From Candidatus Zixiibacteriota bacterium (lineage in GTDB: Bacteria; Zixibacteria; MSB-5A5; GN15; FEB-12): 64,000 bases of DNA. The translations under genes and the position numbers were made by a program. The stretch is taken from contig JAGNLV010000002.1 in NCBI GenBank assembly GCA_017999435.1, positions 186,001-250,000 of the forward strand, written 5' to 3'. Positions 18,258 through 31,673 of the stretch are shown here, piece by piece (position 1 is the first letter of the stretch; each line of letters begins with the position of its first letter). Under the pieces are notes generated by a model that did not search any database, had not been told where the DNA came from, and was given only the letters and a program-made list of their open reading frames with translations.

Positions 18258-18340
18258 GACACACTCCTTGGTTTATAGTGACACAAGTTTTGCCAAAGAC
18301 ACAGGGCCGGCGGGCGAGAGAGGGGATTGTGCAGAGACAT
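18254..18340 (-). CDS. 28-residue leader peptide, translationally coupled
   Basis: Between the promoter at 18374-18402 and the secreted-protein gene, an ATG at 18340 follows GGAGG by seven bases. The 28-codon frame (starting MSLHNPLSRPP, ending PRSVS) stops at TGA 18256-18254, sharing ATGA with the next start. No run of one amino acid suggests classical attenuation, though it holds two Leu-Cys pairs, a Trp and a His-Tyr. It may set the translation level of the operon. Not similar to anything I know. Confidence 0.45.
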   Translation of the reverse strand: MSLHNPLSRPPALCLWQNLCHYKPRSVS

Positions 18341-18373
18341 GAGCATACCTCCGGTCAAGTCCCTGCCCCTTCT

Positions 18374-18402
18374 ACTATAATGTGGAGCGCACCGGTTGTC
18401 AA
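18374..18402 (-). promoter_or_regulatory. Sigma70 promoter of the secreted-protein/TPR activator operon
   Basis: On the minus strand a perfect TTGACA (18402-18397) is exactly 17 bp from TATAGT (18379-18374). Transcription would start near 18367, giving a leader of about 110 bases that contains the mini-ORF. Apart from this promoter and leader peptide, the interval 18258-18579 shows nothing else I can support. Confidence 0.7.
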
Positions 18403-18579
18403 TGGGATTTTTGAACTCACCCGCCGCGGAGCAGATTCCGCGCTGCTTTCCTGTCGTCTCCGGTAGGATGACGTACCATGCGAAAGGCGCGCGCCGGCGT
18501 GGCCGCCCCGCCCGTCGTCTGTTCGCCGGCCGGGCCCCGCAACACAGTCTCTGCGACCGCCGCACCGGCCGCTCCCCCT

Positions 18580-18780
18580 TCACGAGTGCAGCCGATTGAA
18601 CTCGTCCACGAGTTCCGCAAGGCGGACCGTCGGCCAACCCTTCTGCCGGCACAACTCCTCCAGGCTTCCCCAGAACGGCTCCCCGCACACGACGCACGGC
18701 AGTCCCCGGCTCATGAGAAAGCGCACCGCGTCCGGATAGCGCTCCACCATTTCGTCGACTCTGGTTTCCGGCGTAATCAT
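18580..18780 (-). CDS. DUF1858-type small protein
   Basis: A 66-residue protein resembling DUF1858, the domain also found at the N-terminus of ScdA-like iron-sulfur repair proteins. It shows the typical opening ITPETRVDEMVERYPDAVRFL, a GLPCVVCGEPFWGSLEEL core with a CxxC pair, and a C-terminal LAELVDEFNRL helix. The pair of cysteines could bind metal or act in redox. AGGAAG precedes the ATG. Stand-alone copies are common but their role is not established. Confidence 0.75.
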   Translation of the reverse strand: MITPETRVDEMVERYPDAVRFLMSRGLPCVVCGEPFWGSLEELCRQKGWPTVRLAELVDEFNRLHS

Positions 18781-18914
18781 CTTCCTGCTCCGCTCGGGAC
18801 CGATCGCGGTCGCGCCGTGCGGCGCGCCGCCTCAAACTGTTAAACGCCCGGAGCCCGACAGAGTGCCGTGGAAGACGCGGGGGAGGGTTTGGCGCGCCGG
18901 GCCGCGCGCGGGAG

Positions 18915-18947
18915 AAAAAAAGGCGGGGCCGGTCTGGCGGCCCCGCC
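18915..18947 (-). terminator. Terminator after the sugar-phosphate isomerase gene
   Basis: GGCGGGGCC (18922-18930) pairs perfectly with GGCCCCGCC (18939-18947); on the minus strand seven Ts follow (18921-18915). It lies 24 bases beyond the isomerase stop. Confidence 0.85.
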
Positions 18948-18970
18948 CAATTGCCGTCGGTCCCCCGGCG

Positions 18971-20047
18971 CTATTTTTTGGCCTCCGCGAGCGCCTTCTT
19001 CAGGGCGTCGATGATCTTCACCGGCGTCGGGTCGACCTCGTTGAGAATCGCGAGGTAATAGGAGACGAAGTCGCCGAACTGGACCAGCGAGAGCATCCGC
19101 TCGAGCTCGGTCTCCCCGCGCGAGTGAACGTCGATCGCCTCCACCCCGCGCGAGCGGATCAGTTCGCCGACGATGTTCATGCGCTGGCGCACCTGCGGGT
19201 GGTCGCCAAGGTCGCGCAGGATCACGACGGCCAGGTGCGAGGCGAGTTCCTCGATCGACGGCGACCAGCCGACCAGCTCGTTGTGATTGAATTCCGGGAA
19301 CTGGTTGGCGAAGGCGAGGGTCTTGGCGTTCTCGCACAACTGAGCTTTCCAGCGCCGCCCGACCGCATCGGTCAGGGTCGGTCCGCTATAGACGATCACG
19401 ATCTTCTTGTGCAGTTTCTGGGCGAGGTTCTTGGCCGGGTTGATGGTCGTCGAATTGTCTTCGATATACTTCTCCCGGTGCTTCTGCAGCTGCGGGATGA
19501 CCTTCTCGAGCTCCTTGGAGAACCCCTTGGCGTGGCCGACCTGTTCGAGAAACATCATGGTCATCACGAAGAGGTAGCCGAGGGCGGCGCGGGGCTGGAG
19601 ACCGCCGGGCAGTTTGGCCAGCGGGATGTCGTTGAGCTGGGCCACTTCCTCAAGCAGACCGCCGGTGGCGATCGCGGCGAGCATGGCCTTGCGGTTGAGC
19701 GCGTCGTCCACCGCCGCGAGCGTCTCCTCGGTGTTGCCGCTGTAGGAGGCGGCGACCACCAGGGTCTCGTCGTCGACATACTCGGGCAGCGCGTAGGAGC
19801 GGCAGATGTCGACCGGCACGAGCAGTTTGGTGCGGAGGTAGCTGCGCATGAGGTCGCCGGCGATTCCGGACCCGCCCATGCCCACGGTAACGATATTCTT
19901 GATGCCCGGGAACGCGCTCGCATCGAACTTCCAGAGTTTGCCGAGTTTCACCGCATCCGCCAACTGCTCGGGAAAATCGAAGATTCGGTTGTACATGTTT
20001 TCCGGATCGTGGGCGCGGATCTTCTCAATGTCGTCGAGTATATTCAA
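18971..20047 (-). CDS. Bifunctional phosphoglucose/phosphomannose isomerase
   Basis: A 358-residue member of the compact PGI/PMI family, which interconverts glucose-6-P, fructose-6-P and mannose-6-P. The first SIS domain has VGMGGSGIAGDLMRSYL and AASYSGNTEETLA; the second has IVIVYSGPTLTDAVGRRWK, ENAKTLAF and the base-bearing FPEFNHNELVGW. Length fits the family, shorter than classical PGI. It is followed by a strong terminator and lies two bases after ptsI. The mannose-6-P branch would feed the nucleotidyltransferase-phosphomannomutase fusion at 37.8 kb. Confidence 0.92.
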   Translation of the reverse strand: MNILDDIEKIRAHDPENMYNRIFDFPEQLADAVKLGKLWKFDASAFPGIKNIVTVGMGGSGIAGDLMRSYLRTKLLVPVDICRSYALPEYVDDETLVVAASYSGNTEETLAAVDDALNRKAMLAAIATGGLLEEVAQLNDIPLAKLPGGLQPRAALGYLFVMTMMFLEQVGHAKGFSKELEKVIPQLQKHREKYIEDNSTTINPAKNLAQKLHKKIVIVYSGPTLTDAVGRRWKAQLCENAKTLAFANQFPEFNHNELVGWSPSIEELASHLAVVILRDLGDHPQVRQRMNIVGELIRSRGVEAIDVHSRGETELERMLSLVQFGDFVSYYLAILNEVDPTPVKIIDALKKALAEAKK

Positions 20048-20049
20048 AA

Positions 20050-21816
20050 TCAGCTGTCCTCTCTCATTCTGGGGTCCACGTGTTCCAGGGTCTCTCTATA
20101 GTCACGCAGGCGGTCCACCACCGCCTGCAGCGTGCCGCCGGCGAGCACCGGCCCGACCAGGTCCCGCGCCCGGGTGGAGTTGATTTTGCGGATTAAACGG
20201 CAGACCTCGACCAGGCGCGCCGGCGCCATCGACAGCACGTCCACGCCCATACCGATCAGCAGGGGCAGGGCCAGCCGCTGGCCGGCCAGCTCGCCGCACA
20301 CGGTCACCGGCACGCCGTTGGCCCGGCAGGTCTTGACCGTATGCCAGACCAGGTTCAGCACGGCCGGGTGCAGGGCGTTGTACAGGTGCGCCACGTGGCT
20401 GTTCATCCGGTCCGCGGCCAGCGTATACTGCGTCAGATCGTTCGTCCCGATCGACACGAAGTCCACACGCCGACTCAACGTGTCGGCCGTGAGGGCGGCC
20501 GATGGGACTTCGATCATGATCCCCAGGGGAACGTCTTCGCCAAAGGGGATAGCTTCCCGCCGAAGTTTCTGCTTCTCCTGCGAAATGATCTTCCGGGCCC
20601 GCTCAATTTCCTCCAGCTCGGTGACCATCGGCAGCAGGATCCGCAGATTGCCGTGGGCGGACGCGCGGAGGATCGCCCGGATCTGGGTGCGGAATTCTTC
20701 CCGCATCGCCAGCATAGTGCGGATTCCCCGCAGTCCCAAGGCGGGGTTGTCCTCGACCGGGAAGCCGCCGCCGTTGAACACCTTGTCGCCCCCGAGGTCG
20801 AAAGTCCGCAGCACCACCGGCGTCGGGCCGAAAGTCCGGGCGATCCGCCGGTAGTAATCGTACTGGGCCTCCTCCGAGGGAAACGCCCCGTTCGCGAGGT
20901 ACAAGAACTCGGTGCGGTAGAGACCGACCTGGACGCGCTGGTGGGCGAGGATTTCATCGGCCGGGCCGGGCAGCGTCAGGTTGGCCCCGATCGCCACCTC
21001 AACGCCATCGGCCGTGACCGGCGGGATGCGGCCGAGCTTCTTGATGCGGCTGAGCACGGTCGGCCCGAGCCGTCGCCGGCGCCGCTGGTAATCTTCCCAA
21101 GTCGCCTGGCTGGGGTTGACGATGACCCGGCCGGACACGGCATCGGCGATAATCCGGGTGTTGTTGGGGATTTTCTGCCATGCCTCCTCGGCCAGCACGA
21201 CCGGCAGCAAAAGAGCGCGGGCGATGAGCGCCATGTGAGAATCGGCGCCCCCTTCGCTGATGACGAAGCCGGTGGCTTTGCGCTCCCGGTACGAGACCAC
21301 GTCGTTGGGGGAAAACGATTTCCCCACCATGATGGTGTTGGGGGCGAACCGCTTCTGCTGGGGGATCCGCCCCGATAGCCGGGCCACCACCCGGGCCGCA
21401 ACCGCCTCGATATCGAGCGCTACCTGCCGCATGTAACGGTCGGGGGAGTTTTGCAGCGGGTCGACCGTCTCCTGCACCAGCTTCTGGTAGACATAGGCGG
21501 CGCCGAGCCGCTGCTCCTCGATGGCGGCCCGCACCCGCTTGAGGAACTCGGTGTCGCTGGCGATCATGACCTGAGCTTCGAATATCTTCGCCACCGGACC
21601 GCCAATCTTGCGGATGGCCGCCTGGTGGACCTCGCGAAGCTCGTCGAGGGTCTCGTCGACCGCCTTCTGCAGGGCGTCGATCTCCCGGGGCACCCGGGAC
21701 GCCGGGATCGGCATTTCCGATACCTGCGCCTCGCCCGGCAGCATCACCCGGGCGGTTCCGAGAACAATCCCGCTGGAGATCGGCACCCCGTCTATGGTGT
21801 ATTCCTTGCCATCCAT
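20050..21816 (-). CDS. ptsI: Phosphoenolpyruvate-protein phosphotransferase (Enzyme I)
   Basis: Enzyme I takes phosphate from PEP onto a histidine and passes it to HPr. The 588-residue protein has the HPr-binding N-terminal region, the phospho-His loop GGADSHMALIARAL, and the PEP-binding barrel with TFDLGGDKV, GTNDLTQYTLAADR and the active-site Cys in VTVCGELAGQ. I chose ATG 21816, ten bases after AAAGGGG; ATGs at 21825 and 21846 are in frame. No sugar-specific EII genes are near, so the system here may be regulatory. Confidence 0.95.
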   Translation of the reverse strand: MDGKEYTIDGVPISSGIVLGTARVMLPGEAQVSEMPIPASRVPREIDALQKAVDETLDELREVHQAAIRKIGGPVAKIFEAQVMIASDTEFLKRVRAAIEEQRLGAAYVYQKLVQETVDPLQNSPDRYMRQVALDIEAVAARVVARLSGRIPQQKRFAPNTIMVGKSFSPNDVVSYRERKATGFVISEGGADSHMALIARALLLPVVLAEEAWQKIPNNTRIIADAVSGRVIVNPSQATWEDYQRRRRRLGPTVLSRIKKLGRIPPVTADGVEVAIGANLTLPGPADEILAHQRVQVGLYRTEFLYLANGAFPSEEAQYDYYRRIARTFGPTPVVLRTFDLGGDKVFNGGGFPVEDNPALGLRGIRTMLAMREEFRTQIRAILRASAHGNLRILLPMVTELEEIERARKIISQEKQKLRREAIPFGEDVPLGIMIEVPSAALTADTLSRRVDFVSIGTNDLTQYTLAADRMNSHVAHLYNALHPAVLNLVWHTVKTCRANGVPVTVCGELAGQRLALPLLIGMGVDVLSMAPARLVEVCRLIRKINSTRARDLVGPVLAGGTLQAVVDRLRDYRETLEHVDPRMREDS

Positions 21817-21886
21817 GCCGATCATACCCCTTTCCGGGGTAACCATACATTATAGGAAGCCCCGCAGACTAAAGGCAAGCGGAATA

Positions 21887-22155
21887 TCAGTCGGGCCGTT
21901 CCCCGAACCCCCCCTCGATCACGCGGAGGACTGCCTGGAGGGCCTCCTGCTCGTCGGGTCCGTTCACCTCGATGAGCAGTTGTGAGCCGCGCTCGGCCGC
22001 CAGCATCATTACCCCCATGATCGATTTCCCGTTCACCCGCAAACCGTCTTTGGTGACCCAGACCTCGGACTCGAAGCGCGATGCGGTGGTGACCAGCATG
22101 GCCGAGGGACGGGCGTGGAGACCCAGTTTGTTGACGATCGTCGCGGTGGCCGTGA

Positions 22156-22159
<4 letters not shown>
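21887..22159 (-). CDS. ptsH: Phosphocarrier protein HPr
   Basis: The 90-residue protein carries the phospho-His of HPr in NKLGLHARPSA (His at 16) and the regulatory Ser region GKSIMGVMMLAAERG, which in Gram-positive and many other bacteria is phosphorylated by HPr kinase. The end (IEGGFGERPD) is a typical glycine-rich tail. Its ATG shares four bases (ATGA) with the dprA stop, and ptsI follows 70 bases on. Confidence 0.95.
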
Positions 22160-26743
<4,584 letters not shown>

Positions 26744-26780
26744 CCGGGCGTGGCGGTGGTCCGACGCGGGCCGCCCGGCA

Positions 26781-29399
26781 TTACATGATGATCGCCAGCT
26801 TGCCGAGCTGCACGTTGCCCTGCCCGTCTTCCACCGTCCAGTAGTACAGCCCGCTGACCACCGTCTGCGTGTTGCGGGTGATGAGATCCCACTGGTCGTG
26901 ATTGGCGCGCGCCGATCCCGGCGGCTGATCGTGGACGATTTCCCGGACAAGGTCGCCGTCGAGCGTCAAGATCCTGATCGTGCAGCGGGCGGGGAGATTG
27001 GCGAAATGCACGGCCCGCACCCGGTCCTCCGGCCGGTCCGGGGCCAGCCGGCCCTCGAACCCGTTCCCCCGGTACCCGCCGTCGGCCCGGTAGGGATTCG
27101 GATAGGCGATCACCCGCAGCCTCTCGCCCGCCTCCGTTCCGCCGAGCACCGTGTAGATCGACTGCGCGCCGACCGTGACCGAGGACTCCAGGGCGGGCAG
27201 CCCCGTGCTCGGCGAACCGAAATCGAACGCGGTCACGTTCACCCAGTAGGGCACGGAGGGGAGCAGGCCGGTGATGGTGAATTCGTATTCGAAGTATTTC
27301 AGTCGCCCCTCGGCCGTCAGTTCGTCCGGCCGGACCAGCGCGGGATCGGGGCTTGAGGGATACGGCTGGTCGGGATAGCTCTTGACGATGGCGCCGAGAT
27401 CGCCCGACCCGGCGGCATTGTAATCCTGCTTCTCGAAGCAGAAGAGGGAGTCCGGGTAGCGCGGGTGGACGAAGCGGTTGACCCGGGTGTAGCGCAACGG
27501 GTCAAACGTCGCATCGCCGCACGAATCGGCGTACAGACAGCGCAGCTCGGCCAGCGTGTAGGGGGGATCGAACAGCCGCCACTCGGACGCGTCGGCATCC
27601 CAGACGAGCTTGTTGAAGTCCTCACGGTCGTACGAGGCTGCGAGGCTGAAACTGGCCTCCCGGTCATCGCGCCCCAGGTACACCCGGTATCCCTCGAAAT
27701 CGTACAGCCCGGAGAATTGATCCTGGGCGGTCTCGGACAGCAGGCCGTTGAAGCGGACCAGGATCGTGCCGGCCGAGGGAGAGGCGAGGCGGAATTCGGG
27801 GGGCGGAGGGGGGGCGGCCCCCCGGAAATCCGGCACCCCGTCGCCCTGATACCACACCGTATCCAGCCTCGGCTCGCCCCCCTGCAGACTGTCGCCCGGC
27901 GGCCCGATGTAGATCCCGTCGGGCAGGCACTCCACGGTGCCGTCGGCCCGCGTTTTCATCAGGCGAAATCTCCCGCGGTACCCGTCGCCGTCGGTGTCCA
28001 CGCCGGGGTTGTCGTAGACGCGGGAGGCCCAGCCGGCGTTGAGGGCGAGATCGGAGAAATCAAGGTTGGCGTAGTAGAGGTCGGGCCGCGCGGGGAGATG
28101 GGCGGCGTTGTCGGGGGAGCGGTGGAGGTGTTCGCCGGCCATGTAGGCGAACGAGACCGGGAGCGAGCGGCCGGGCTGGATATCAAACGGCCCGAACGAG
28201 AGCAGGTAGCGGGTGTCATAGCCATCGGCGTAATCGGCCGCCAGGCTCGGGTCCGGGTAGAGCCAGCGGCTGTCGGAGCTTGAAATGGTCGCCGTGAAGA
28301 TCTGGTCGTAGTCGAACTCCTGGTTGCGCAGCACGTAGTACTTGTTCCGGTCCCCCTCGGGCGTCCCCAGTCCGCCCGTGCCGAAATCCCGCACCGGCTC
28401 CTTCCAGCGCCCCACGAACTCCCGCTCGCGCGGACCGAAATCAAGCTGCGCGTTGCTGTTCCCGATCCACCAGTTGAAACTCACATCGAGATCCTCCGCC
28501 GGCGTCCGAATGATGCGGGTCGCGATCACGTCCGGGCAGGGATGCCGCCGGCCATCCGAGAATATCGTCTCCAGGTCGCCGTCGTTGTCCGCCTGCCAGG
28601 CGAGGAAGACGGTGTCGAGATACTCGCAGCGGCCGTACCGCACCGGGTAGGTGTGGAGAAATCCGCTGTGGTCGTCGGTGTACCCCAGGTTGCTGCCGAA
28701 GCAGTCGTAGCAGATCATGTCGTCGACGTAGATGCCCATGTACACCTGGCGCAGCGTCTCGCGGCCGATGTTCTTGATGCGGTAGTCGAAGAGGACGAAA
28801 TCCTCGGTGTACTCGTACGACCAGGCGTACGACGCCTGCGTCACCTGCACGCAAAGTGGGGTGTGGACGGCGGCGAACGGATCGGGGTTGACCAGTTCCG
28901 GGAAGGTATCGGTGTAAACCGAGATGTAGTCTTCCTCGGAGACGGCCAGGGAGTCTTCGGGATCGCGGATGGAGCGGCGGACCATGTTGCCGAAGGGGGC
29001 GGGGTCGGGGAAGAACTCGTACACCTGCTGCCAGCCGTCGGCGCCCACCGACACGAGGGTATCGCGTCCGACCACGGCGCCGATCCAGAAGGCGCCGCCG
29101 AAGAGGTAGGCGACCAGCGAACCTTTGGGGTACTGGCAGGAGAGCGGGATGGCCTCGCCGGTGAAAGCGTCGGAGGCTTCGCCGGGATGGTACTCCTTGC
29201 CGAAGGTGCCGTTGTTGGCGACGGCCAGTTCGATGCGGCCGGCCCGGTGGGCGGCGAGCATGTGGGCTGGCGAGACGGCCGCAAGCGGACGGCGGTACCC
29301 GCGGAGGCCGTCCGCGGCTTCCGTCATGCGGGCCCGCGCCGGATCCGGGCCGATCCAGCAGGCGAGCACGCCCACGATCAGGACTCCCAGTCGTTTCAT
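26781..29399 (-). CDS. Large exported protein with FlgD-like C-terminal domain
   Basis: An 872-residue exported protein with a signal peptide (RLGVLIVGVLACWIG, ending near ARA at 23). The body contains beta-rich modules with VLFDYRIKNIGRETLRQVYM, VYLGRDD and a fibronectin-like WVNVTAFDFGSP. The last 90 residues look like the FlgD Ig-like/type IX-sorting-like ending: VIAYPNPYRADGG, RCTIRILTLDGDLVREI, and a final GLYYWTVEDGQGNVQLGKLAIIM. Such proteins are abundant in FCB and candidate-phylum genomes and are exported or surface-bound; the function is unknown. It converges on the beta-helix gene with 37 bases between stops. Confidence 0.8.
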   Translation of the reverse strand: MKRLGVLIVGVLACWIGPDPARARMTEAADGLRGYRRPLAAVSPAHMLAAHRAGRIELAVANNGTFGKEYHPGEASDAFTGEAIPLSCQYPKGSLVAYLFGGAFWIGAVVGRDTLVSVGADGWQQVYEFFPDPAPFGNMVRRSIRDPEDSLAVSEEDYISVYTDTFPELVNPDPFAAVHTPLCVQVTQASYAWSYEYTEDFVLFDYRIKNIGRETLRQVYMGIYVDDMICYDCFGSNLGYTDDHSGFLHTYPVRYGRCEYLDTVFLAWQADNDGDLETIFSDGRRHPCPDVIATRIIRTPAEDLDVSFNWWIGNSNAQLDFGPREREFVGRWKEPVRDFGTGGLGTPEGDRNKYYVLRNQEFDYDQIFTATISSSDSRWLYPDPSLAADYADGYDTRYLLSFGPFDIQPGRSLPVSFAYMAGEHLHRSPDNAAHLPARPDLYYANLDFSDLALNAGWASRVYDNPGVDTDGDGYRGRFRLMKTRADGTVECLPDGIYIGPPGDSLQGGEPRLDTVWYQGDGVPDFRGAAPPPPPEFRLASPSAGTILVRFNGLLSETAQDQFSGLYDFEGYRVYLGRDDREASFSLAASYDREDFNKLVWDADASEWRLFDPPYTLAELRCLYADSCGDATFDPLRYTRVNRFVHPRYPDSLFCFEKQDYNAAGSGDLGAIVKSYPDQPYPSSPDPALVRPDELTAEGRLKYFEYEFTITGLLPSVPYWVNVTAFDFGSPSTGLPALESSVTVGAQSIYTVLGGTEAGERLRVIAYPNPYRADGGYRGNGFEGRLAPDRPEDRVRAVHFANLPARCTIRILTLDGDLVREIVHDQPPGSARANHDQWDLITRNTQTVVSGLYYWTVEDGQGNVQLGKLAIIM

Positions 29400-29607
29400 G
29401 GAACTACGCCGCGCGGCGGCGGGCGGAATACGTATGCGACCGCCGCCGGCCGTCTACTCCAACGAAAACAGTTCAACGCCGCCTGGCCAAGCGGTTTTCC
29501 GCGGCCGCGCTAAGCCCTTGCCGGGCAAGATGGTTTTTGCGGGCGGGGAGCACCCCGCGGGGCGGACACGGGCCCAAAAAAACCGCCGCGCGCGCCGGGT
29601 TGACTCG

Positions 29608-29635
29608 TTGACCTCCCCCAAAAAGCGCATATATT
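29608..29635 (+). promoter_or_regulatory. Promoter of the CDP-alcohol transferase gene, predicted leaderless
   Basis: TTGACC (29608-29613) is 16 bp from TATATT (29630-29635). The predicted start near 29642 leaves about four bases before the ATG at 29646, and no ribosome site exists there. Confidence 0.5.
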
Positions 29636-29645
29636 ACTCGCCGGG

Positions 29646-30296
29646 ATGAAAAGCATCGAAGGGACGAAAGCGGCGCCGGGACTCAACCAGCGCAAACGGC
29701 AGTTTTACGAAGAGTGGTCGCTCTCGCTCGGGCGGGTGTGCGTCCGGCTCGGCTTCAAACCCAACTACATCACCGCCGTCAGCCTCCTCTGCGCGATCAT
29801 CTCCGGCGTCTTTTTCTGGCGGGGGCAGTGGTTGTGGGGGGTGGTGTGGATGGTCATCACGTCGTTCACCGACATGCTTGACGGCTCGACGGCCCGCGCC
29901 GGGAAAATGGGCACTGTCTTCGGCGGCATCCTCGACCACGTCTCCGACCGCTACGGCGAGTTCTTCATTCTCGCCGGCATCACACTCTCCGGCCGGGTGG
30001 CCCCGGGGTGGGGTCTGTTCGCCCTTTTCGGCATGATCATCGCCTCGTACACGCGGGCCGCGGCCGAGTCGATGGGCAAGATTGAGAATTGCGCCGTCGG
30101 CATCATGGGGCGGCTCGAGAAATTCATCCTCATCATCATCGGCTCGCTGCTGGAGTATTTTCTCCCCGTGGGCGCTTTCCCGCGCAGCGGCTGGCTGGAG
30201 CTGGCGCTGATCGTGGTCGGCGCGACCTCGTACATTACCTCCGTCCAACGGATGGTGTACACCTACAAGGTGCTGGGCGACAAGCGCGAGGTGTAG
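29646..30296 (+). CDS. CDP-alcohol phosphatidyltransferase, possibly phosphatidylinositol-phosphate synthase
   Basis: A 216-residue membrane enzyme with about six helices and the CDP-alcohol signature DG(x2)AR(x8)G(x3)D(x3)D, seen as DGSTAR...GGILDHVSD at about residues 79-101. The family transfers a phosphatidyl group from CDP-diacylglycerol (or an archaeal CDP-archaeol) to an alcohol. The genes for inositol-1-phosphate synthase and a PfkB kinase lie within 3 kb, so I infer an inositol-phosphate acceptor, as in actinobacterial and archaeal enzymes; glycerol-phosphate or another alcohol remains possible. Confidence 0.8.
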   Translation: MKSIEGTKAAPGLNQRKRQFYEEWSLSLGRVCVRLGFKPNYITAVSLLCAIISGVFFWRGQWLWGVVWMVITSFTDMLDGSTARAGKMGTVFGGILDHVSDRYGEFFILAGITLSGRVAPGWGLFALFGMIIASYTRAAAESMGKIENCAVGIMGRLEKFILIIIGSLLEYFLPVGAFPRSGWLELALIVVGATSYITSVQRMVYTYKVLGDKREV

Positions 30297-30332
30297 ACGC
30301 CGCCGCGGGAGCCCGGAAAGGATTTTTCCCCC

Positions 30333-31268
30333 ATGATCACCGCGCTCGGCAACCCGGTCTACGACCTCATCACGACCCGGAAGGTCCGGCCCACCGGCCG
30401 CGTGCTCTCCGGCTGCTCGACCAACGCCGCGCTCGCGTTGGCGAAGCTGGGCGAGCGCGTCCGCCTCGTCGGCGCCGTCGGCGAGGATTTCCGTCCGCAG
30501 CTGGCCGCCGACCTCGCACGCCACGGGATCGACCACGTCATCATCCCGTCAGCGGAGAGCGGCGGTTTCGCCCTGAATTACTACGACGACCACGGGAACC
30601 GGACGCTCGACCTGATCGGCCGGGCCGCGCCGATCGACCCGATCGACCCGGCCTGGTTTGCCGATGCCGAGGCGGTGCTGGTCGGTCCCATCCTCGGCGA
30701 GATTTCGCTCGATAATATCCGGCGCATCCGCCGCCTCTACGACGGGTTCTTCTTCTGTGACCCGCAGGGCCTGCTCCGCGGCGCCGATGCCGGCGGGCGC
30801 ATCTATCACGAGAAAGCCCCCGGCATCGACGACATCCTCGGCCTCTTCGACGTCGTCAAGCCCAATGAGCTCGAGGCGCGCGTTCTCACCGGCGTCGACT
30901 GCCGCGAGGATCCCTACCGGGCGGCCCGGCTCATCCAGAAGGCGGGGCCGCGGGTGGTGATCGTCACGCTCGCCGAACTCGGCTCGGTCATTTACGACGG
31001 CCGGGAGTTCATCGACATCCCCCCTTACACGGACATCGCCCTGCTCGATTCCACCGGCGCCGGCGACACCTACATGGCCGGCTTCACGTTCGAGTACCTG
31101 CGTACGCGGGACCTTCGGCGGGCCGGCTGTTTTGCCTCGTGCGTCTCCTCTTTTATGATCGAGCACACCGGCCCCGATTTCCCGCTCGCCGAGCGCGCCG
31201 TCCGCGCCCGCCAGGAGGAGCTGCTGGCCCTGGCCGACTACCGCGTGCGGGTGGCCGTCAACCGCTAG
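30333..31268 (+). CDS. PfkB-family carbohydrate kinase
   Basis: A 311-residue ribokinase-fold kinase. The N-terminal GCSTNAALALAKLG corresponds to the substrate-side GG-like signature, and the C-terminal signature DSTGAGDTYMAGF (239-251) supplies the catalytic Asp and the anion hole. PfkB enzymes phosphorylate sugars, nucleosides or inositol; the substrate cannot be read from sequence. Neighbouring inositol and CDP-alcohol genes make an inositol or related polyol kinase worth considering. GGAAAGGA precedes the ATG, and it lies 36 bases after the transferase. Confidence 0.85.
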   Translation: MITALGNPVYDLITTRKVRPTGRVLSGCSTNAALALAKLGERVRLVGAVGEDFRPQLAADLARHGIDHVIIPSAESGGFALNYYDDHGNRTLDLIGRAAPIDPIDPAWFADAEAVLVGPILGEISLDNIRRIRRLYDGFFFCDPQGLLRGADAGGRIYHEKAPGIDDILGLFDVVKPNELEARVLTGVDCREDPYRAARLIQKAGPRVVIVTLAELGSVIYDGREFIDIPPYTDIALLDSTGAGDTYMAGFTFEYLRTRDLRRAGCFASCVSSFMIEHTGPDFPLAERAVRARQEELLALADYRVRVAVNR

Positions 31269-31328
31269 CCCAGGGCGGGCGCGCCGTGTCGCGGCGCGCT
31301 CCCGCGCGCGCAGCAACGGAGAGACAGC

Positions 31329-31673
31329 ATGGAACCCACGATTACGTTCGAGGATTTTGCCCGGGTCGACATCCGCGTCGGCCGCATTATCGAGGTGGCC
31401 GACTTCTCGCGCGCCCGCAACCCCTCCTACAAACTCCGCATCGACTTCGGCCCGGAAATCGGGATCCGGCAGTCCTCCGCCCAATTCAAGCAGAATTATG
31501 CGCCCGAAGCGCTGCGCGGGACGCAGTGTCTCGCGGTGGTCAACTTCCCGCCGCGCAACATCGCCGGCTTCATGTCGGAGGTGCTCGTCCTGGGAGTGCC
31601 GCGGGCTGACGGCAACGGGCTCGCGATCGTCCGCCCGGCCGATGACGCGGCGCTCGGCGGGCGGCTCCACTAG
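31329..31673 (+). CDS. csaA: CsaA-like tRNA-binding-domain protein
   Basis: A 114-residue single OB-fold protein of the CsaA family, related to the tRNA-binding domain of MetRS and PheRS. It contains FARVDIRVGRIIEV, YKLRIDFGPEIGIRQSSAQ and the FPPRNIAGFMSEVLVLG dimer segment. CsaA was described in Bacillus as an export-related chaperone. GGAGAG precedes the ATG. The stop overlaps the converging tetR stop by four bases. A GC-rich 8-bp hairpin without U-tract lies upstream at 31279-31299. Confidence 0.9.
   Translation: MEPTITFEDFARVDIRVGRIIEVADFSRARNPSYKLRIDFGPEIGIRQSSAQFKQNYAPEALRGTQCLAVVNFPPRNIAGFMSEVLVLGVPRADGNGLAIVRPADDAALGGRLH

Noticed and set aside
31279-31299. Perfect 8-bp GC-rich hairpin between the PfkB kinase and csaA genes, considered as terminator
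   Set aside because: No U-tract follows; in this GC-rich DNA such hairpins arise by chance.
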